Part shown: positions 47,401 to 56,335 of the stretch, piece after piece
How positions within the stretch are numbered: the stretch's first letter is position 1
Layout: the number at the start of each line of letters is the position of its first letter
DNA from: Gari tellinella
Lineage: Eukaryota > Mollusca > Bivalvia > Cardiida > Psammobiidae
Length of the DNA stretch: 64,000 bases
Direction: 5' to 3'
NCBI GenBank assembly: GCA_922989275.2
Contig: OV277871.1
Coordinates: 31,320,693-31,384,692 of the forward strand
The notes under the pieces: model-generated
Databases searched by the model: none
Told to the model about the DNA's origin: nothing
What the model saw: only the letters and a program-made list of their open reading frames with translations
Made by a program: the position numbers and the translations under genes

Positions 47401-50400
47401 CCCTGGCGATGAGTATACAGTGGAGAATCTGTTATTCTTTCCCGTTTAAACGCAAACGTACGCAAACGCAAAACACTAAAACGTAGAAAAGAACAACTTT
47501 TGGACAATTCTGATATTTCATGTTTATCATGGTGACAAACAGTTTGGAGCCTGATCAGACGCCGGGTAACCCGGCGTCTGATCTGGCTCCAAACTGTTTG
47601 TAAACGAAAAAATAGTTTTAGCGTAAACGCGTTTATTGGGAAAGAATAACAGATTCTCCACTGTACTCGTCATTCACAACCAGTATACCTGAGAAACGTC
47701 TACTTGTTTTATGCAAACAGTGTAGACCCTGTTTGTAATTTTGCAATATAATTATTGCAATACAATAAACACCCCTGAATAATCAAAAATGGAATCTACT
47801 TCATTAAAGATTGGACTTTTTTATTTGAAGTTTCAGGGATGAAAGAGTTAACAGAAAGCATTTACCTGCACATGTGCTTGGCATATCATTGAATTCATCA
47901 AACAAGACTGAGGGTAGTTGGCTGACAGGAAAGAGTCCAACAGAGCTGTTGTTGGCCAGGTTCACAAACACCGACCGTGGCATAAACCTCACCATCAGGT
48001 AAATCAGCTGGGCTGCCTGTGAAAAATAAGAATGGTGTCACAGTTAATGACAAATGAACCCCAGATTTTTTGTCACTGACATGTATTCATTTGGCTGTAA
48101 AATAAAATCATACAGCAGGTATGGTACTCCTTGCTGTTGTTGTGAGAAAAATGTACAAAGACACATTTTAAAACCAGAGGTATGGCCAATGTTTAATTAA
48201 ATCTATTTGAACTCTAAATGACATTGACCTTTGTCTGACATGACCCAACTGTACTGAACTAATGAGTTTCTTAAGTTGAGTACACAAACAAAATATGAAG
48301 TCTTTATTACATGAAGTTTCGAAGTACATGTAATGGCCAATGTTGAATGAACCGTATTTGACATCTAAATGACATTGACCTTTTTTAGACATTAGTTAAG
48401 TTGAACTGGGCTCAAGAGCTTCTTGATTTGAATGCACATTCCAAATATATAGTCTCAATCACACGTAGTTACAAAGTTATTGCCAATATTAAATTCACCC
48501 TGTTTATCTCTAAATGACATTGACCTTTGTCGGAAATGACCCAAGTTGTATTATGCTCAGGAGCTTCTTGAGATGAGTACACATACCAAATAGTCAGGCT
48601 TTATCCTATGCAGTTCCAAAGTAATTGCCAATAATAAAGTTGTGTACATACATGTACGGACAAACAAACTTGTAAAAAGACCAACAGACACACAGACTGA
48701 CCTAAATCAAGTCGTACGGGGCATAAAAGATTCCTTGTCAGTCTTCTTAACCGTGACGTTATAGTGACGTTATCGAAGTGACCTTACACATGTTGGAGAT
48801 AAGGATATTCGTCATTGTTGTTCGCTATAGAAAACGGGTAGTTATGTGAGAAAATGTATTCCTCCGCTGAAGAAAATAGTTCCAATTAAACCAGTCTTGA
48901 ATATATGGTACAGGGAATAGTTTCTATATTCTTGCACATGGAAGCTTAAAGCAGGTTGAAAGTAAAGCAGAATGTGCCTTAGGGCGCATTCTGCTTTACT
49001 TTCAGCCTGCTTTAAGAAGTCACCTATTTTCAATACTAGAAATAGGCTATCAGTTAAAGGGTTAATTGTAAGCAAAGCCTTACTATTACGATCACTAGGT
49101 AATGTAAATTGTTTGGTTTTAAGACATGTGGAAGCTGTTATACTCTCTAGGTCTGGTAATGGTGGTAACAAATTAAGAACCTATAAACTTTTTAAACAAA
49201 ATGTTGGAGCCGAAAATTATGTTAAAATGATTTTACCAGCGGAATACAGGTCATCTTTAAGCAAATTTCGATCAGGTGTTAACGGGTCGATTCGAAAGGT
49301 TGGCTGAAGAACTCATAGTTTGTCCAGTTTGTCAGAATCGTGTTGAAAATGAATTCCATGTTATAATGAAGTGTGATACTTACAATGGTATTAGAATTTA
49401 TATTTTTACCAAGGCTTCTGAAGTTGACACTTTTTAGCTCAAAAAATGATAATGATAAGTTTGTTTTTATATTTTCTAATGAAAATTTAACACGCACTGT
49501 TGCCAAATCCTGCTTTCTTATTCTAAACAGACGCAGAGGGTCTGCTATATAACAATGTATAAACTGTGATAGATATTTTAGTGCAATTTGCATTTAACCA
49601 TGGTGATCAGTAAATGTACTATTATTTGCTTAATTGTGTCGTTCCTGGTGAGATGCAAAGTCAATGTGTATACAGTAGGTAACATTTGCAATGAGCTTGC
49701 GCCATTTTAGGAAAGACAAAAAACCTGTCACTAGAGTCTGATCTGGATCAAACCACTTTGTTATTTACAAGGGAGAACACGTTACTCCTTCCAAATAAAC
49801 ACACTGCCGCTTAAACGTATTTTCAATGCAGATAAAAACAGACTGGTAGCTAGAAATTTCAAAAAATAATTATTTCAAATTCTATTACATTGCGTTTTTG
49901 TTTCGTTTTCGTTTAACCGCGAAATAATGACGTCTTCTCCATTGTACATTGTATTATAGTATTACAGTGGAGAATCTGTTATTCTTTCCCGTTTAAACGC
50001 AAACGTACGCAAACGCAAAGCACTAAAACCTATAAAAGAACAACTTATGGACAATTCTGATAATTCTTGTTTATCTTGGTGACAAACAGTTTAGAGCCTG
50101 ATCAGACGCCGGGTTACCCGGCGTCTGATCTGGCTCCAAACTGTTTGTGATTGAAATAATAGTTTTAGCGTTAACGCGTTTATTGGGAAAGAATAACACA
50201 TTCTCCACTGTACATGCATTTATAACATAACAGACGGCGTGAGCGTTGAATAACATCCGTTGTTTATTTTCATATATAACTATTGGTATAACTATGCACA
50301 TGAAGTATGTCACGACGTCTCGTACTTATGACGTCATTACAATGCGTTGAATGCGTTTAATATCAAACGTCGTCATTCCTTCATGTAGGTTCAGTTTGGT

Positions 50401-51415
50401 CTAGTTCATCATTATTTGATCTACATAGAAATTTTCATTAAAACATATAATGAAAGAAACTTTATGCTAGTGAACGAAGGTAATTTGGAACAGCTTTTTT
50501 CCTGTATACTTATTTCGCGCTGAGCATTTATTTTACTTCAAATGCTGCGATATGTGTCGAACAAACATGGAAACAACTTTTCTATGACGCGGTTATGTTA
50601 TAAACCGAATATAACATTCGTGTTCATAATTTCTTGGATTTATCAAACTCGTCGTTTTAGAAAACGATAAAAACTCGACAAAGCCTCGTTTTTATCGTTT
50701 TCTAAAAGACTCGTTTGATAAATTCAATAAATTATGAGCACTCATGTAATATCCTATATGTACATAAGTTCTTATTACATGTAATACCATGCAGGCTCAT
50801 TGCTTGGGAAAGTAAACACCACTGAAACAGATAGTTTTACTGTAACGAAACAGTAATTCTCACAGTGGAGAAGACGTTCTACTTTCCCACTAAACGCGAT
50901 TATACTAAATTCCATTATTTCCATCACAAAGAGTTTGGAGGAAGATCAGACGCCGAGTAGTCCAGTGCCTGATTAGGCTGCAAATTGTTGCCACCCAGAT
51001 TAGAATAAATCGTTAAATCTAGACATACATTTAAATATGAATTTTTCGACATAATAATTGCACTGCGTTTCGTTTGCGTTTAACGTATTTTTCACTGTAT
51101 TTGAAATAGTGATTCTTACGAAACAGTAATTCTTACGAAGCTCACCTTTTCAGTAGCTCTTTCATTCACCAGCATCCGACCTTGTACATTTATATTGGGC
51201 CCTAGCACTGCTGGATCTGTGTTGTCATAGCCACACTGCGTTACATAGAAGTCCTGGTCGTAGGACTGAGCCTGTCGCTTCACACGGACACTGTATGTGT
51301 CATAGTTCAGATCGGGAATCTCTCTTGCCCAATGACGCAGATCAGCATGCTCTACGCCTGCTGATAGTAGAGCAGGCAATGCAAATAGCAATAGGAATGT
51401 CGCGACAAGTTCCAT
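38251..51415 (-). CDS. Secreted protein of 339 residues, five exons
   Basis: Complement of join 38251-38426, 43778-44011, 46678-46866, 47866-48016, 51146-51415. All introns are GT-AG and the frame is continuous over 1020 bases from ATG to TGA. It starts MELVATFLLLFALPALLSAG (signal peptide), has RVKR at residues 44-47 (possible proprotein cleavage), then MPRSVFVNLANNSSVGLFPV, eight or so cysteines, YAELEQAYNTAVENNTW, FMFGTMAWFQGAD and RLIDLDPLLYNILNFVYNNN near the C-terminus. From memory the MP..F.NL....vGlF, Y..A......W, aWF and DP.LY.iL..vY order resembles a family of secreted zincin-like proteins in molluscs and cnidarians; no HExxH is present. Function unknown. Confidence 0.8.
38455..38706. 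mobile_element. MITE-A, diverged full length
   Basis: TACACAGTGGAGAAGACGTT to AAAACTCACTGTG-like right end (one arm decayed). The core-1 palindrome is intact. It starts 28 bp upstream (minus strand) of exon 5 of the secreted-protein gene. Confidence 0.82.
38707..39070. other. Intron stretch, nothing recognised
   Basis: Only a small palindrome AGAGAACACGTGTTCTCT at 38733-38750 stands out. Confidence 0.45.
39080..40605 (+). pseudogene. Non-LTR retrotransposon ORF2 C-terminus, decayed
   Basis: LYDSIVWPVINNSASIWGIK and RYVLDVGQYTPNIAVYAEMA are typical of the post-RT region of jockey/CR1-like elements. After frame changes come NYSCILSRMHCNRLNNRIAM, LRTYIMFKQ-like text, HRSALCKRCGAAP, RYENMADEDRKCPLCKT and, after a MITE-A insertion, KPCFNILKRRTQLL. 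AATAAA near 40591 may be its 3' end signal. Frameshifts and stops make it inactive. Confidence 0.75.
39906..40155. mobile_element. MITE-A, full length, inside a retrotransposon
   Basis: Both TA-flanked ends and core-1 are intact. The host reading frame runs up to FYPSQSDT before it and continues with KPCFNILKRRT after it, so it landed in an already inserted non-LTR element. Confidence 0.93.
40706..40949. mobile_element. MITE-A, full length
   Basis: TACAGTGGAGAAAACGTTAT to CACATTCTCCACTGTA, TA-flanked; the core-1 apex is GGGTTTACCGG with a small deletion. Confidence 0.92.
40950..42867. other. Intron stretch without recognised gene
   Basis: Contains GTCAAGGTCAATGTCACTTG (40983) and TCAAGGTCAAAGGTCAAGGT (42113), a dispersed motif I associate with molluscan repeats, and the AACAAGAGCACCGCAGTGCG repeat at 42327. 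A short GC-richer patch (42360-42560) has no supported ORF. Confidence 0.45.
42868..43102. mobile_element. Foldback repeat H, copy 1
   Basis: GGGACCCGATTCATAAAACT at the left is inverted at the right (GAGTTTTATGAAACGGGCCC). GTGACATCTCTTTGGAATCA lies in the middle. A second copy is at 58306-58553. Confidence 0.75.
43492..43743. mobile_element. MITE-A, full length
   Basis: TACAGCGGAGAAAACGTTAT to AGATTCTCCACTGTA, TA-flanked, with core-1. It lies 35 bp downstream of exon 4 of the secreted-protein gene. Confidence 0.9.
43778..44011 (-). CDS. Secreted protein, exon 4
   Basis: Minus strand: acceptor TTAAATTGACAG, donor TTAC|GTAAGT. It encodes GTNEFKTFVLTAYSKNLLIE, EFGLTVMTRGLDPVTYAELE, ENNTWIGVKNMKHYFMFGTM and AWFQGADNTD. 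If the zincin comparison holds, the metal-binding helix should fall in this exon; the text there is VLTAYSKNLLIEEFG, with no histidines. Phase 1 in and out. Confidence 0.82.
44088..44217. repeat. Hairpin with about 55 bp arms
   Basis: AAGGAATAATTCGAATATGT, ATTCATGGAGGTATAAAAA and AACCTGGTCACACT are mirrored up to GAATTATTCCTTA. The loop is under 10 bp (GTACAAA). Confidence 0.88.
44595..44917. mobile_element. MITE-D split by a MITE-A
   Basis: The left half (ACGCAGGCTGAAAGTAAAGC, apex GCGTATTAAGGCG) breaks at TTCTGCTCTAC, where a MITE-A begins. The right part resumes as TTGCTTTAAGTGGTCATGCA and ends GATAATGGGTTAA. Confidence 0.78.
44656..44862. mobile_element. MITE-A, right end deleted
   Basis: TACAGTGGAGAATTTGTTAT, intact core-1, then internal blocks to CTTTGCGTTTGC, where it stops and the MITE-D sequence continues. 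A deletion removed the last 35 or so bases together with some of the host element. Confidence 0.85.
44940..45112. repeat. Long imperfect hairpin
   Basis: AAATAATAAATTCATACCAG, ATCGAACACTGGTAGGAGTT and GAGATGC are mirrored by GCATCTCAACGACTACCCGT, GTTCGATTGTTAGATAAAAC and ACTGGTATTAATTTATTATT. The loop contains GAGGCCTTTAGGCC. Confidence 0.82.
45681..46145. mobile_element. MITE-J, TTAA-flanked, with nested MITE-A
   Basis: TTAACCCTTTCAGGATCAAA opens it and GAGAGTGAAATGGTTAA closes it. Inside are ATTGTTGTCTACAATACAC and a shortened core-1 (AAACAGTTTGGGTCCTGATC, AGATGCCGCAGACTGTTTG). A MITE-A interrupts it at 45717. Confidence 0.78.
45717..45960. mobile_element. MITE-A, full length, inside MITE-J
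   Basis: TACAGTGGAGAATCTGTTAT to AGATTCTCCACTGTA with core-1 intact. The host sequence GGGAGATGTTTA joins ACCCCTTCAATG across it. Confidence 0.92.
46258..46400. mobile_element. MITE-C, partial
   Basis: TACAGTAAAACTTCACTTAT begins it. A core-2 relative follows (GCTTAAAGCAATATGAAGGT and its mirror TTTTACCCTTGCTC). The right end is not recognisable. Confidence 0.65.
46678..46866 (-). CDS. Secreted protein, exon 3
   Basis: Minus strand: acceptor CTCATTTCAG, donor CAAG|GTAAAT. It encodes ASCRKDAILPTGETVDCSVW, CSSEDYPNNANYPLGYLWAY, GDFPRTYVVESNVMCQGFNP and GIQ. Four cysteines (SC, DC, WC, MC) lie here and one just before it (TC), in keeping with a disulphide-bonded secreted domain. Phase 1 in and out. 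Confidence 0.83.
46901..47125. mobile_element. MITE-A, right end decayed
   Basis: TTACAGTGGAAGAGAGATTA, CCAAATAAACGCGTTTACGC and core-1 are clear; the right end is reduced to TTTAAACGGTGAAATATG. Confidence 0.75.
47416..47665. mobile_element. MITE-A, full length, at the centre of a GATGAG/CTCGTC palindrome
   Basis: Flanks are CCTGGCGATGAGTA and TACTCGTCATTC. Removing the element and one TA leaves GATGAGTACTCGTC, a palindrome with TA in its centre (compare CGACGAGTTTACTCGTCG at 33489). Ends and core are intact. Confidence 0.92.
47866..48016 (-). CDS. Secreted protein, exon 2
   Basis: Minus strand: acceptor TTATTTTTCACAG, donor TGCAG|GTAAAT. It encodes AAQLIYLMVRFMPRSVFVNL, ANNSSVGLFPVSQLPSVLFD and EFNDMPSTCA. 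Phase 0 in, phase 1 out. Confidence 0.83.
48170..48660. repeat. Tandem repeats, about 150 bp unit, three copies
   Basis: CTCTAAATGACATTGACCTT recurs at 48213, 48363 (ATCTAAATGACATTGACC) and 48510. Each unit also has GGCCAATGTT and GAGCTTCTTG-type blocks. It ends near GACAGACACACAGACTGACC. Confidence 0.85.
48850..49065. mobile_element. MITE-D, nearly complete
   Basis: TATTCCTCCGCTGAAGAAAA (inverted subterminal block), a core-2 palindrome (TTAAAGCAGGTTGAAAGTAA, apex GTGCCTTAGGGCGC) and TCAGTTAAAGGGTTAA at the right. The left terminal bases are lost. Confidence 0.8.
49140..49560 (+). pseudogene. Non-LTR retrotransposon fragment
   Basis: NKLRTYKLFKQNVGAENYVK and LPAEYRSSLSKFRSGV, then after a frame change PVCQNRVENEFHVIMKCDTY. 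These are the Cys-containing C-terminal blocks of a reverse-transcriptase ORF, similar to those at 39.6 kb. Confidence 0.7.
49762..49945. mobile_element. MITE-A, decayed and core-deleted
   Basis: CAAGGGAGAACACGTTACTC at the left, GACGTCTTCTCCATTGTA at the right, AATGCAGATAAAAACAGACT in place of the core. Confidence 0.65.
49963..50212. mobile_element. MITE-A, full length
   Basis: TACAGTGGAGAATCTGTTAT to CACATTCTCCACTGTA with core-1 intact, TA-flanked. Confidence 0.92.
50600..50740. repeat. Hairpin with about 55 bp arms
   Basis: TTCATAATTTCTTGGATTTA, TCAAACTCGTCGTTTTAGAA and AACGATAAAAACTCG are mirrored to AATAAATTATGAG. The loop is about 8 bp (ACAAAGC). Confidence 0.82.
50860..51099. mobile_element. 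MITE-A, diverged
   Basis: CACAGTGGAGAAGACGTTCT to TATTTTTCACTGTA. The core is degraded (AGACGCCGAGTAGTCCAGTG). It ends 47 bp before the donor side of exon 1 of the secreted-protein gene. Confidence 0.8.
51146..51415 (-). CDS. Secreted protein, exon 1 (start codon, signal peptide)
   Basis: ATG at 51413-51415; donor GAAAAG|GTGAGC. It encodes MELVATFLLLFALPALLSAG, HADLRHWAREIPDLNYDTYS, VRVKRQAQSYDQDFYVTQCG and MLVNERATEK. The first 20 residues form a clear signal peptide, which supports this start. TTATTTCAG just upstream (minus strand, 51426-51434) looks like an acceptor, so a non-coding first exon probably lies further right. Confidence 0.85.
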
Positions 51416-51544
51416 CTTTCAGAAACTGAAATAATCACAAGATTTGGTTCAATAAACGAGTATGCCCCATGCAGTGTACTTGACGATGTATTTCCATGTT
51501 TTGTAAACTAAATCCAGTCAAGGTCAATGTCATATCGATATTTC

Positions 51545-51787
51545 TTAACCCATTACCCCACAAAACGCTTATACGGGGTTAATTTATTCATCCTCTGCAG
51601 AAAATAATTCCAATCCATATGGTCATGTATTATATTATATATTTTCTACATTCTAGCAGATTATAGCTTAAAGCAGGTTGAAAGTAAAGCAGAATGTGCC
51701 TTAAGGCACATTCTGCTTTACTTTCTACCTGTTTTAATGGATAATTATTTTCAATACTAGAAACTGGCTATGGGGTAATGTGTTTAA
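51545..51787. mobile_element. MITE-D, full length
   Basis: TTAACCCATTACCCCACAAA opens it and GGCTATGGGGTAATGTGTTTAA closes it (in two blocks), with TTAA at both ends. The core-2 palindrome is intact with apex GTGCCTTAAGGCAC. It lies just upstream of the secreted-protein gene. Confidence 0.87.
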
Positions 51788-52353
51788 GACTTTTCCTCAG
51801 TCCATTGAGGGACCACCAGCATATTGTTCTAGAGGTGTCAATGTAACTGTCAAATCACATGCAGTTTACCTGGTGAGGTCCAGATTATACTCATGCTCTA
51901 ATGATTTTCAATGGTTATTGCTAACCAAACTATCAAATATAAAGGTAGAGTCTCACACAAGACGCTTTAATGGTTCAATATGCACAAGACTCATGCTTTT
52001 TGCAAGGAAATTGTCTGGCAATGCGTTATGACCAAAAGGTCGTCAGGAGATGTCTTTAAGACCGTACTTTCTTTCTTTGTTTACTGCGACACTCCCTCTC
52101 GAGGATTATGCGTAGCTGCGCGTCAGGACAGATAAGTACACAGTCAAAGTAAAAAAAGCTCCAGACAATCATGAAAAGTGAACAAGTTACTATGTGACCT
52201 GGTAATATAAAGGGCAAACACCTTGGAGACTGATCAGACGCCGGGTTACTTAAACTGTCCGCTGGCTTCAAACATTTTGCAAATACAATAATTGTTGGTT
52301 TTTTTTAAACAAAAACCGACTTCACCCCTATAGGAAACGAGGGTGTGGGAGTA

Positions 52354-52590
52354 GTTAAAGTGGAGAAAACGTTATTCTTTCCCAATAAACGCGTTTATGC
52401 TTAAACTATTATTTCTATTGCAAACAGTTTGGAACCAGATCAGAAGCCTGGTAACCCGGCGTCAAATAAGGCTCCACACTGTTTGCCTCTTAAATAAACA
52501 TGAATTGTCAAAAAGCTGCAATTCTCTATTTTTAAGTGCTTTGCATTTGCGTTTCGTTTGCGTTTAAACGGGAAAGAATAACATTTTATA
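52354..52590. mobile_element. MITE-A, near full length
   Basis: TAAAGTGGAGAAAACGTTAT to ACATTTTATACACTATA; core-1 altered on the right arm (CGTCAAATAAGGCTCC). A truncated copy follows at 52622 (TACAGTGGAGAAGACGTTAT). Confidence 0.78.
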
Positions 52591-53024
52591 CACTATAATC
52601 AGGGTATGGGAGTAGTTACATGTACAGTGGAGAAGACGTTATTATTTCCCAAAATAAACCCGTTTACAATTGCGAAAAACCTTATATCAATTGCAAACAG
52701 TTTTGAGCCAGACCAAACGCTGACTTCAAACTGTTTGTCAATCAGGTTTAAAAGAATCGTTAATATTTTCGCGAAATTACTGTTATCTATACTTTATTGG
52801 ATTTGGTTTATATTAAGTTTTGTTTTAAACGTTGGCGATTGACGTCTTTACTTTAATTCATATTTTGTTGTATATCTCGTTAAAGTGTTTATTTTTTCAT
52901 CTTATAATCGGGATATGATTATATACCTGACCGCCCTCAATAGAGTTCACCATTATCCTGCCGCTGGCGACTTCGCTGAGTAAGGCGAAGTCTGATCTGG
53001 AACCAAACTATTTGATACTGGCAT

Positions 53025-53267
53025 TTAATCCGTTTACTCTCAATAGCGCTTCAAAGCGCGTTTGCAAACAGTTTGGGTCCTGATCAGACGCCGCGTCACG
53101 CGGCGTGTGATCGGGATCCAAACTGTTTGACACTCGTTTTGACATTTCTTCAGTCATACTGCCTTAAATTTAACTTTGAAACGACATTACAGACAACAAA
53201 ATTGAAGCAGACGACAATGAAACGGTGAAGGGATAAAAATCGAATAATTTGATCATGAAAGGGTTAA
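53025..53267. mobile_element. MITE-J, TTAA-flanked, reverse orientation
   Basis: TTAATCCGTTTACTCTCAAT at the left and GATCATGAAAGGGTTAA at the right. The core-1 palindrome AAACAGTTTGGGTCCTGATC around CGCCGCGTCACGCGGCG is nearly perfect. Confidence 0.8.
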
Positions 53268-53559
53268 ATTTCTTCAGTTTAAACTGCATAAATCTTAATT
53301 TGAAAATCTTTGACAATTTCTGCTGACATCAGTGTCCAAGCAGAGGCTTTTCAGCAGGGTAATGATTAAACCAACGTATCGAATGACTCTTATTACATTT
53401 GTCATAAATAGCTTACACCCGCAAATATATCCATTTGGATAATAACTAGCCTTAAGTGTGTGTATCGGACAATTAAATTGTATAGAACATGCAGATGTTA
53501 CGTGTTTTTAAAATGCAGTGCATAATTTATTTTTTAATCCCGTTTAAGCGATGCTTAAC

Positions 53560-54011
53560 GCAGACATAATTTAAAAAAAATGAGAAATAACAGTTTTTTC
53601 TTTTGTTTATGTCAATATTTATTTCTATCTGAGTGGCAAACAGTTTGAAGCCTGATCCGACGTGGGTTACAGTGGAGAATGTGTTATTCTTTCCCAATAA
53701 ATGCGTTTACGCTAAAACTATTATTTCCAGTGCAAACAGTTTGGAACCAGATCAGACGCCGGGTAACCCGGCGTCTGATCAGGCTCCAAACTGTTTGCCA
53801 CCAAGATAAACATGAAATATCAGAATTGACCAAAAGTTGTTATTTTCTACGTTTTAGCGCTTTGCGTTTGCGTACGTTTGCGTTTAAACGGGAAAGTATA
53901 ACAGATTCTCTACTGTACAAGCGTCTGATCTGTCTCTAAGATGTTTTCAATAGAAATGATTGAGATAGCTTAAACACGCTTTTTGGGAATTCATAACATC
54001 TCTACTGTATA
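53560..54011. mobile_element. Old MITE-A split by a younger MITE-A
   Basis: The left half ends GAAGCCTGATCCGACGTGGG-T; the right half resumes CAAGCGTCTGATCTGTCTCT and goes on to GGGAATTCATAACATCTCTA, CTGTA. The break is at the GGGTTACCC apex of its own core. Confidence 0.8.
53668..53916. mobile_element. MITE-A, full length, nested at the apex of an older copy
   Basis: TACAGTGGAGAATGTGTTAT to AGATTCTCTACTGTA, with core-1 intact. The target TA is the one at the centre of the host palindrome. Confidence 0.92.
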
Positions 54012-54534
54012 TATGTATTAAAATACACACAGATTTCTGGATATTTAAATTTTACTGGTTGTCCAAAACAGAGCTAAATGAACCCTTTTGAGCCCAGTGG
54101 ATTCGTCCATGCTTATATATTGGATTTGTCCAATTTTGATCTAAGGGATGACTGGTATAAATTTTCATATCCTTTTTATTTTATATTGAAATACCTATCA
54201 GCAAACAGTGTAGAATCTGATTAGACGCCTCATTATGAACAGAACAAATATTTTATTTCCACAACCTGTACATAGTACCTCGTTGCATGCACATAACAAT
54301 AACATACATGTATATAATTCATACTAAGTCTTATGACGTGTTTTTGTACATTTAGGTTTTAATAATAAGTGTTTCAAGTTACAGATACAAATAATCTTAT
54401 ACATCGTTAATTAAAGTATTACGGAAGATGAAAGCTTCCTGGATATACTTTGCCAAATTAAAAAGCAATGTTTTATTATTGGTTTTCATTAATTCTATGA
54501 ATTGTAACATACTTGGTCGAAAATAAAATTATTT

Positions 54535-55012
54535 CTTAATGTATAACTTTCTTAGCTCTTTGAATTTAGAGCAAATTAAAACAAAATGATATTCGTCTTC
54601 AATATCAGCTGAATTACATTGGGCATATAAAGTCAAGCACTTACTGTATGAATATGGATTTGGATACATATGGGAAACGCAGGGTTTTGTAAACTTAACA
54701 AAATTTCACCAGGTTTTTAAACAAAGACTAATAGATTGTTAGATGTATACGCAACAATGGAAGGCTGATGTTGATAATAATAAGGTAATGGGCTTATATT
54801 ATACCTTCAAACTCGATTTTGTAGTTATTTAGACATATTACCTGGTAATTTAAGATGTTTTGTATCTAGGTTGAGATTGTCATCACACTCTTTAAGAATT
54901 CAAACTTGACGATATGGTCCAAATAAGCTTGAAAGAAATCTTAGATTGTGTCTGATATGTACATGTAATTCAGCTGATATTGAAGACGAATATCATTTTG
55001 TTTAAATTTGCT
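54535..55012. pseudogene. Non-LTR retrotransposon fragments in inverted arrangement
   Basis: Plus strand, about 54700-55012: LPGNLRCFVSRLRLSSHSLR, RYGPNKLERNLRL and SADIEDEYHFV, interrupted by stops. 54546-54612 is the reverse complement of the last part (GCTGATATTGAAGACGAATA). These are C-terminal blocks of a reverse-transcriptase ORF. Confidence 0.7.
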
Positions 55013-55096
55013 CTAAAACTGTTTGTATTGGAAATAATAGTTTGAGCGTAAACGCGTTTATTGGGAAAGAATAACGTTTTCTCAACTGTAATTGCC

Positions 55097-55429
55097 CCTC
55101 CCTAAAACAACCAACACAAACAACACAGACGATTGTTGTCTCACATTGGGTGTTGTTGTACAGTGGAGATTCTGTTATTCTTTCCCGTTTAAACGCAAAC
55201 GTACGCAAACGCAAAGCACTAAAACGTAGAAAAGAACAACTTTTGGACAATTCTGATAATTCTTGTTTATCTTAGTGGCAAACAGTTGGGAGCCTGATCA
55301 GACGCCGGGTTACCCGGCGTCTTATCTGGCTCCAAACTGTTTGCACTGCAAATAATAGTTTTAGCGTAAACGCGTTTATTGGGAAAGAATAACAGATTCT
55401 CCACTGTACAGAGAGAACACTGTATTCTA
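55097..55429. mobile_element. MITE-B right end with nested MITE-A
   Basis: CCCCTCCCTAAAACAACCAA and ACATTGGGTGTTGTTGTA belong to a MITE-B end; GAGAGAACACTGTA completes it after the nested copy at 55159-55408. A separate MITE-A tip (TTGGGAAAGAATAACGTTTT) precedes it at 55060. Confidence 0.7.
55159..55408. mobile_element. MITE-A, full length, inside MITE-B
   Basis: TACAGTGGAGATTCTGTTAT to AGATTCTCCACTGTA, core-1 intact apart from CTTATC for CTGATC. It lies on a TA in the terminal part of MITE-B. Confidence 0.92.
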
Positions 55430-55567
55430 CAGTTTGGCATACTGCGTTTGCGTTATTCTTTCCCGTTTAAACGTAAACTAAAATTTGGCATTCTATTTAG
55501 TGGTCGTACATGTAATATGGATGTTGTTTGTTTTTGTAAGAATGTCTAGCTACTAGCGATGTAAGGT

Positions 55568-55801
55568 ACAGTGGAGAAGACGTTGTTCCTTCCCGTGTAG
55601 TCTAAACTTGACGCAAACGCATTCTAATAAAGTTAAGAAAATGACAGCTTCTTATAAATATTTACGATTTAATATAATCTGGAGCCAGATCGGACGCCGC
55701 GATAAGCAGAGTCTGATTTGGTTCCAAACTGTTTGTAATGGAAACAAGTGTTTAACGTAAACGAGCATATTACCAAAGCGTAACCCTCTTCACAATGTTT
55801 A
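55568..55801. mobile_element. MITE-A, diverged
   Basis: TACAGTGGAGAAGACGTTGT to CCCTCTTCACAATGTTTA. The core is half lost (AATCTGGAGCCAGATCGGAC, GTTCCAAACTGTTTG). Confidence 0.8.
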
Positions 55802-55864
55802 GTCACAAGTTTGACAACCGTAACGTTCGATAGATGGATGGCTTAATTAATTATAGTAGTCTGG

Positions 55865-56109
55865 TACAGTGGAAAAAAACGTTACTCTTTCCCGTTTAAA
55901 CGCAAACGAAACGCAAATCGATAAAATGTAGGAAATTACTTTTTCTGACATTTCTGATTATTTGTTTTAATCTGAGTGGCAAACAGTTTGAAGCCTGATC
56001 AGACGCCGGGTTACCCGGCATCTGATCTGGCGTCAAACTGTTTGCAATGGAAATAAGAATTTTAGCGTAAACGCGTTTATTGGGGAAGAATAACGTTTTC
56101 TCCATTGTA
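55865..56109. mobile_element. MITE-A, full length
   Basis: TACAGTGGAAAAAAACGTTA to TTTTCTCCATTGTA, TA-flanked, with core-1. A decayed copy in the other orientation follows immediately (about 56120-56335). Confidence 0.9.
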
Positions 56110-56335
56110 TATGTTTAACAGACGTTTTTCTTTCCTATTAAACGAGTTTACGCTAAAACAATTATTTTCATTGCTAACTGTTTGAAGCCAGACAACCCGG
56201 CGCCTTATCAGGCTCCAAACTGCTCGCCACTCAGGTTAAAATAAATAGTTAGAATTGTCAAAACGATGTCAATTTTGACGTTTTGGTGCAATGCATTTGT
56301 GTTTTGCATGTGTTTAAACGGGAATTAATACTTTC

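Noticed and set aside
51780..52031. 83-residue plus-strand open frame upstream of the secreted-protein gene
   Set aside because: It begins in the MITE-D end, has no recognised domain and lies antisense to the probable 5' region of the minus-strand gene.
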